NCBI GenBank assembly: GCA_016195915.1
Contig: JACPYS010000049.1
Location: forward strand, 62,001 to 126,000
DNA length: 64,000 nucleotides
Source of the DNA: Betaproteobacteria bacterium
GTDB lineage: Bacteria; Pseudomonadota; Gammaproteobacteria; Burkholderiales; SG8-39
Direction of reading: 5' to 3'
Shown: positions 59,400 to 64,000 of the stretch, piece after piece
Layout: the number at the start of each line of letters is the position of its first letter
Numbering within the stretch: the stretch's first letter is position 1
Notes under the pieces: generated by a model
The model's input: only the letters and a program-made list of their open reading frames with translations
What the model was told of the DNA's origin: nothing
Databases searched by the model: none
Program-made: the position numbers and the translations under genes

Positions 59400-62300
59400 T
59401 TGCGCTGCATCCTGATCGCCAACCGCGGCGAAGTTGCCGTCCGCATCGCACGGGCCGCGCATGATTTTGGCCTCGAGGCCGTAGCCGTACAGGCGAGCGA
59501 CGACGCCGGCAGCTTGCACCCGCGTGCAGCCGACCGCTGCCTGCCGCTTGGTGCGGCCGGCCCCGCCGCCTATCTCGATATCGAGCGTCTGCTCGCGCTC
59601 GCGCTGGAGGCCGGCTGCGACGCCGTGCATCCAGGCTACGGCTTCCTCTCCGAGCGCGCCGACTTTGCCCGCGCCTGCCGCGCTGCGGGCCTCGTCTTCA
59701 TCGGCCCGGAACCGGAGCAGCTGGAAACATTTGGCAACAAGGAAAAGAGCCGCGACCTCGCCCGCCGTTGCGGTGTGCCGCTGCTGCCAGGAACTCCAGC
59801 GCTCGACGAACTTGCGGGCGCGCAGGATTTCATGGCATCGCTTGAGCCGGGCACCGCGGTGATGGTGAAGGCCATCGCCGGTGGTGGCGGGCGCGGCCTG
59901 CGCGTCGTCAAGGACCCTGCCGACCTGCCCGCATCCTTCGAACGCTGCAGCTCCGAGGCGCTGGCAGCCTTCGGCGTGGGCGCCGTCTTCGTGGAACAGT
60001 GGCTGCCGCATGCGCGCCACATCGAGATCCAGGTGCTGGCTGACGGCAGCCATGCCGTGGCGCTCGGCGAGCGCGAATGCTCGCTGCAGCGCCGGCATCA
60101 GAAGCTCATAGAGATTGCGCCGAGCCCGACACTGGACCCGGCTCTGCGTGATGAACTCGCCGGCGCCGCATTGCGGATGGCTGCCGCTGTGAACTATCGA
60201 AGTCTCGGCACCTTCGAATTCCTCGTCGATACCCGGGGCGGGCCCACGCCCTTCGCGTTCCTCGAGGTCAATCCGCGCTTGCAGGTCGAGCATACGGTGA
60301 CGGAGATGGTCACCGGCATCGATCTGGTCCAGGCGCAGATCGGCATTGCCGCCGGGTGCTCGCTGGCCGAGTTGGGGCTCGCCGATGCTGCCGCGCACCG
60401 GACGCGCGGATACGCAATCGAATTGCGCATCAACGCCGAGGTACCCGACGAGCATGGCGGCGTCCGCCCGTCTTCCGGTCGCATCGAGATCTTCCGTCCC
60501 GGTGGTGGCCACGGAGTGCGCATCGACACCCATGCCCACGCCGGCTACTCGCTGCCGCCAAACTACGACTCGCTGCTCGCAAAGCTGGTCGTCCACTCGC
60601 CCTCCGCCGACTATGCAGATGTCGTGCGCCGCGCTGCACGGGCGCTCGATGAGTTCGAGATCAGCGGCATCGACACCAACCAAGCCTTTCTTGCGGAATT
60701 GCTGGCACGCCCCGAATTCGTCGCCAACACAGTCGATACCGGCTTCGTCGAGCACCACGCGATAGCCCTGGTGGCTGGCATGCAGGCGCGGCGCCCGACG
60801 CTCGCGGAGCGCACCGGAGGCGAAGACGACGGCGTGCTGTGTGCATCCATGGCCGGTCGCCTGGTGCAGATTGATGTTCAGGCCGGCGACAGTGTGCGCC
60901 AAGGCCAGCAGGTCGCCGTGCTGGAGGCAATGAAAATGGAGCACGTGGTGCTGGCCGGGAAAGCAGGCCTCGTTACCGCGGTCCTGGCCGCCGCTGGCGA
61001 GGTGGTGAACGCCGGCCAGCCGCTGATGCACCTGAATGTTACCGAAGGCGACGCCGTGCTCGAGCAATGCGAAGGCAGCACCGATCTCGACCACCTTCGA
61101 CCCGACCTGCAGTGCGTGCTGGAACGCACGGCGCTGACGCTCGACGCAGCGCGCCCTGAGGCGGTGGCGCGCCGCCACGCCGCCGGAGGTCGCACCGCGC
61201 GCGAGAACATTGCCGACCTCTGCGACGCGGGCTCGTTCATCGAGTACGGCGCGTTCGCGGTTGCCGCGCAGGCGCAGCGCCGGACGCTGGACGATCTGGT
61301 GCGCAATACGCCAGCCGACGGCATAGTTTCCGGCATCGGCACGGTCAACGCTGCCGATTTCGGCCCCGAGCGCTCGCGCTGCGCGGTGATGGCCTACGAC
61401 TTCACCGTGCTGGCAGGCACGCAGGGCTATCGCAGCCACCACAAGAAAGACCGGATGCTGTCGGTGGTGCGCGAACTCAAGCTGCCGATGGTGGTATTCG
61501 CCGAAGGCGGCGGCGGGAGGCCGGGCGAGGTGGACTCGCCGTGGGTGGCGGGCTTGAACGTCCCCACCTTCCGTCAGTTCGCCGCGTTGTCCGGCCAGGT
61601 GCCGGTGGTTGGCGTGGTGCACGGCTTTTGCTTTGCCGGCAATGCTGTGCTGCTTGGCTGTGCCGATGTGATCATCGCGACCGAGGCCGCCAACATCGGT
61701 ATGGGCGGGCCGGCGATGATCGAGGGCGGCGGCCTGGGCGTGTTCCGTCCCAAGGAGATCGGCCCCGCCGCTGATCTGTACCGAAATGGCGTCATCGACA
61801 TCCTGGTTCCCGACGAGCGTGCAGCGGTGGCCGCCGCGCGCGAGTATCTGTCGTACTTCCAGGGCCGGGTGCCGACGTGGAGCGCCGCCGACGCGCGCGC
61901 GCTACGGCACCTCGTGCCCGAGAACCGCGTGCGCGTCTACGATATGCGTGCGGTCATCGGCGCGCTGGCCGATACCGGCTCGGTGCTGGAACTGCGCCGA
62001 GGCTTCGGCCTCGGCATGATCACCGCGCTGGCGCGCATCGAAGGCCGGCCGGTCGGCGTGTACGCCAACAACCCGCATCACCTTGGCGGCGCTATCGACC
62101 CCGAGGCGGCCGACAAGGCCGCGCGCTTCATGCAGTTGTGCGATGCGCATGGCTTGCCGATCGTAAGCCTGTGCGATACGCCCGGGTTCATGGTCGGCCC
62201 CGAGGTAGAGCGCCAGGCCCAGGTTCGACATGCCTGTCGTCTGTTTGTAACCGCGGCGCACCTGCGCGTGCCGTGCTTCACCGTCGTCGTGCGCAAGGGT

Positions 62301-62645
62301 TATGGCCTGGGCGCGCAGGCGATGTTCATGGGCCACTCCGAAGCGCCGGTGTTCACCATCGCCTGGCCCACCGGCGAGTTCGGCACCATGGGGCTGGAAG
62401 GCGCGGTCAAGCTTGGCTTTCGCAAGGAACTCGAGGCCGTGGCGCCAGGCCCCGAGCGAACCGCGCTCTACGAAACACTGGTGGCGCAGCAATACGCCAA
62501 CGGCTCGGCGATCAACATGGCCACCGGGGTGGAGATCGATGCGGTGATCGACCCGGCCGACACGCGCAGCTGGTTGGTGCGCGGCCTGGACAGCGCGGCG
62601 AGGCATCCGCGTGCGGCCGTGGAGCACTTTGTCGATAGCTGGTGA
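59400..62645 (+). CDS. Single-chain acyl-CoA carboxylase (BC-BCCP-CT fusion)
   Basis: The 1081-residue protein fuses all parts of a biotin-dependent carboxylase. Biotin carboxylase comes first (CILIANRGEVAVRIARAA, KAIAGGGGRGLRVV, FLEVNPRLQVEHTVTEMVTG; about 1-450). The biotin carrier follows, with Lys512 in EAMKMEHVV. Last is a carboxyltransferase with beta and alpha halves (about 570-1081; GGGGRPGEVD, GFCFAGNAVLLGCADVIIAT, CDTPGFMVGPEVE, GYGLGAQAMFMG). This plan matches the single-chain long-chain acyl-CoA carboxylases described from actinobacteria and relatives. The start is TTG 59400 after CGGAGGGGAAC. It carboxylates an acyl-CoA with bicarbonate and ATP. Downstream genes add a transporter ATPase and an acyl-CoA ligase. 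Confidence 0.92.
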   Translation: MRCILIANRGEVAVRIARAAHDFGLEAVAVQASDDAGSLHPRAADRCLPLGAAGPAAYLDIERLLALALEAGCDAVHPGYGFLSERADFARACRAAGLVFIGPEPEQLETFGNKEKSRDLARRCGVPLLPGTPALDELAGAQDFMASLEPGTAVMVKAIAGGGGRGLRVVKDPADLPASFERCSSEALAAFGVGAVFVEQWLPHARHIEIQVLADGSHAVALGERECSLQRRHQKLIEIAPSPTLDPALRDELAGAALRMAAAVNYRSLGTFEFLVDTRGGPTPFAFLEVNPRLQVEHTVTEMVTGIDLVQAQIGIAAGCSLAELGLADAAAHRTRGYAIELRINAEVPDEHGGVRPSSGRIEIFRPGGGHGVRIDTHAHAGYSLPPNYDSLLAKLVVHSPSADYADVVRRAARALDEFEISGIDTNQAFLAELLARPEFVANTVDTGFVEHHAIALVAGMQARRPTLAERTGGEDDGVLCASMAGRLVQIDVQAGDSVRQGQQVAVLEAMKMEHVVLAGKAGLVTAVLAAAGEVVNAGQPLMHLNVTEGDAVLEQCEGSTDLDHLRPDLQCVLERTALTLDAARPEAVARRHAAGGRTARENIADLCDAGSFIEYGAFAVAAQAQRRTLDDLVRNTPADGIVSGIGTVNAADFGPERSRCAVMAYDFTVLAGTQGYRSHHKKDRMLSVVRELKLPMVVFAEGGGGRPGEVDSPWVAGLNVPTFRQFAALSGQVPVVGVVHGFCFAGNAVLLGCADVIIATEAANIGMGGPAMIEGGGLGVFRPKEIGPAADLYRNGVIDILVPDERAAVAAAREYLSYFQGRVPTWSAADARALRHLVPENRVRVYDMRAVIGALADTGSVLELRRGFGLGMITALARIEGRPVGVYANNPHHLGGAIDPEAADKAARFMQLCDAHGLPIVSLCDTPGFMVGPEVERQAQVRHACRLFVTAAHLRVPCFTVVVRKGYGLGAQAMFMGHSEAPVFTIAWPTGEFGTMGLEGAVKLGFRKELEAVAPGPERTALYETLVAQQYANGSAINMATGVEIDAVIDPADTRSWLVRGLDSAARHPRAAVEHFVDSW

Positions 62646-62738
62646 GAATGACGCAAAAAACCTCAGTCAGCCGATTCCGCATGCCTGATCTTCCTAACAT
62701 GAAAGGGCGAGGATCCGAAAGCGCGAGGTATCCTGGGC

Positions 62739-63527
62739 ATGGATGAAAAGAAAGCAGTGGCCGTGAAGGTGAGCGATATAAGCCTGTCTTTCGGCGGCGT
62801 CAGAGCGCTGTCTGATGTGAGCTTCGATGTCCACGAAGGCGAGATACTCGCCATCATCGGCCCGAACGGCGCCGGCAAGACAAGCATGCTCAACTGCATC
62901 AATGGCTTTTACCATGCCGACAGGAAAGGTTCGATTGTCTACAAGGACCGGGAACTGATAGGCATGAAGACCTATGACATTGCCAAGCTCTCGGTGGCCC
63001 GGGTATTCCAGGGGATCCAGACCTACGGCGGCATGACCACCCTCGACAACCTGATGACGGGCATGCATCTGACGCTCGATTACGGAGTGCTTGCATCCTT
63101 TTTCTATTTCTGGTCGAAAGCGAAGAAACAGGAAATGGAAAAACGAAGGAAGATCGAAGACATCATCGATTTTCTGGAGATCAAACACATCCGCAAAGCC
63201 TATGTGGGAGAGCTGGCCTACGGGCTGCGAAAACGGGTGGACTTCGGCCGTGCGCTTGCCATGGAACCCGACCTGCTTCTGCTCGATGAGCCGATGGCAG
63301 GCATGAACCTCGAAGAGAAAGAGGACATGGCGCGCTTCATCCTCGATGTGTCGGAAGAGAAGCAGACCACCATGGTGCTGGTAGAACATGACATGGGGGT
63401 CGTCATGGACATAGCAGACCACATCGTGGTTCTGGATTTTGGAAAAAAGATTGCGGATGGCACGCCCGAACAGATCAGCAAGGACCCGGTGGTCATTGCC
63501 GCCTATCTGGGTGAGGAGGGGAATTAG
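62739..63527 (+). CDS. LivG-type ABC ATPase
   Basis: The 262-residue ATPase has Walker [10 protein letters not shown], signature ELAYGLRKRVDFGRALA, Walker B LLLLDEPMAGM and His-loop VEHDMGVV. A Lys/Glu-rich insertion (WSKAKKQEMEKRRKIED) distinguishes it from the other two LivG-type proteins here. Codon use is noticeably less GC-rich than the carboxylase, hinting at a different origin. It is followed two bases later by an acyl-CoA ligase, an arrangement seen in Liv-type clusters that import and activate organic acids; permeases would be expected beyond the window. Confidence 0.9.
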   Translation: MDEKKAVAVKVSDISLSFGGVRALSDVSFDVHEGEILAIIGPNGAGKTSMLNCINGFYHADRKGSIVYKDRELIGMKTYDIAKLSVARVFQGIQTYGGMTTLDNLMTGMHLTLDYGVLASFFYFWSKAKKQEMEKRRKIEDIIDFLEIKHIRKAYVGELAYGLRKRVDFGRALAMEPDLLLLDEPMAGMNLEEKEDMARFILDVSEEKQTTMVLVEHDMGVVMDIADHIVVLDFGKKIADGTPEQISKDPVVIAAYLGEEGN

Positions 63528-63529
63528 CC

Positions 63530-64000
63530 GTGCTGGACAATCGGAAATTGCTGGATGAATGCAGACCGGCAATGCAGGGAACTGACATTGACAACAGCCA
63601 TTTCGAAAAGTGCATCCTGAGCCTCAAGAATACGCTCCCCAAGGTCTTGCTCGGACACCGCGAGTCCCGGCCGCAGGAAGTGGCGATGAGGAAAAAGGAT
63701 TTCGGTATCTGGAACAGCTTTACCTGGGAGCAGGTCTATCAGCATGTCAAGGTGATGGCCCTCGGTTTGCAGAGCCTTGGGATGGAGCGCGGAGACAAGG
63801 TCTGCGTTGTCGGCGACAACGATCCCGAATGGTACTGGGCGGAGATCGCGGTTCAATCCCTGGGAGGGGTCTGCGTCGGCCTTTACACGGATGCCATGCC
63901 GGCGGACATGGAATACATCATTAACGATTCCGACAGCATCTTTGTCTTCTCCAAAGATCAGGAGCAGACGGACAAGCTGCTCGAGATCAGGCAGAAGATT
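63530..64000 (+). CDS. AMP-forming acyl-CoA synthetase (long-chain fatty acid ligase-like), 5' part
   Basis: The 157 codons present show an adenylate-forming enzyme N-terminus: FGIWNSFTWEQVYQHVKVMA, LGLQSLGMERGDKVCVVGDN and DPEWYWAEIAVQSLGGVCVG, as in long-chain acyl-CoA ligases. The gene runs off the window before the ATP-binding motifs. GTG 63530 with GGAGGGG is the start. It overlaps the end of the LivG-type unit closely and would convert an imported acid to its CoA ester, a possible substrate of the carboxylase. Confidence 0.88.
   Translation, partial: MLDNRKLLDECRPAMQGTDIDNSHFEKCILSLKNTLPKVLLGHRESRPQEVAMRKKDFGIWNSFTWEQVYQHVKVMALGLQSLGMERGDKVCVVGDNDPEWYWAEIAVQSLGGVCVGLYTDAMPADMEYIINDSDSIFVFSKDQEQTDKLLEIRQKI

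Noticed and set aside
59343-61622. 759-codon open frame antisense to the single-chain carboxylase
   Set aside because: It is an antisense shadow caused by GC-rich third positions; its translation has no recognisable domain and the sense strand is an unambiguous enzyme.

Overview
The window is a high-GC chromosomal segment from a betaproteobacterium, most likely an environmental Burkholderiales-type organism. The best evidence is an elongation factor P carrying Arg32 next to the rhamnosyltransferase EarP, a pairing typical of beta- and some gammaproteobacteria. A second clue is the series of stand-alone tripartite-tricarboxylate (Bug/TctC) periplasmic binding proteins, which are expanded in Burkholderiales. 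This assignment is inferred from gene content only. I saw no rRNA, tRNA, CRISPR array or integrase gene.

Layout. 1-2.9 kb: an unknown gene end, then an MmgE/PrpD protein converging on a Bug protein. 3.1-7.8 kb: the prkA-yeaH-spoVR stress operon. 7.8-9.5 kb: earP-efp. 9.7-16.1 kb: a complete LivKHMGF-type ABC importer followed by a GMC oxidoreductase. 16.1-20.9 kb: a membrane adenylate/guanylate cyclase, a DUF900-like hydrolase, a Bug relic, small secreted and monooxygenase-like proteins, and an S1/P1 nuclease interrupted by an in-frame stop. 20.9-24.6 kb: an SsuABC/NrtABC-type importer whose five genes overlap by ATGA at every junction.

24.4-29.3 kb is an accessory island bracketed by two direct repeats of the start of the first permease gene. 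It contains two consecutive integron-type gene cassettes: an AT-rich P-loop kinase with a 57-base attC, and a twin-arginine binding protein with an 88-base attC. There is no integrase in view. The rest of the island holds a decayed carboxymuconolactone-decarboxylase-like gene, a dienelactone hydrolase and a truncated PIN toxin.

29.3-45.5 kb is a mixture. It has a polytopic membrane protein beside a secreted beta-propeller, a cyclic-nucleotide-binding protein, and a DapA-like aldolase with a Bug protein. A hybrid histidine kinase there has an N-terminal domain matching the plant ethylene receptor at its Cu/ethylene residues with identical spacing. Further on come a DHH phosphoesterase, a CHRD lipoprotein, an internally deleted beta-lactamase-like hydrolase coupled to an SDR lacking the usual catalytic Tyr/Lys, a leuB-like gene with a Bug protein, and an apparently exported methyltransferase.

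45.5-49.9 kb is a second complete Liv-type importer. 50.1-54.5 kb is a defence and stress cluster: a zinc-ribbon/pilin-like protein, two divergent vapBC modules, an LRV-like membrane protein, and an AbiEii-type nucleotidyltransferase toxin with a helix-turn-helix partner. 54.6-58.5 kb is an amidohydrolase-Bug-amidohydrolase operon. 58.6-64 kb is a TetR-controlled acid-activation locus. A TetR gene diverges from a single-chain biotin-dependent carboxylase (BC-BCCP-CT on one polypeptide), with a perfect 16-base palindrome in the promoter, followed by a LivG-type ATPase and the start of an acyl-CoA ligase.

Overall the segment is geared to scavenging and degrading organic acids and amides. A recurring unit is one catabolic enzyme transcribed with one Bug binding protein.
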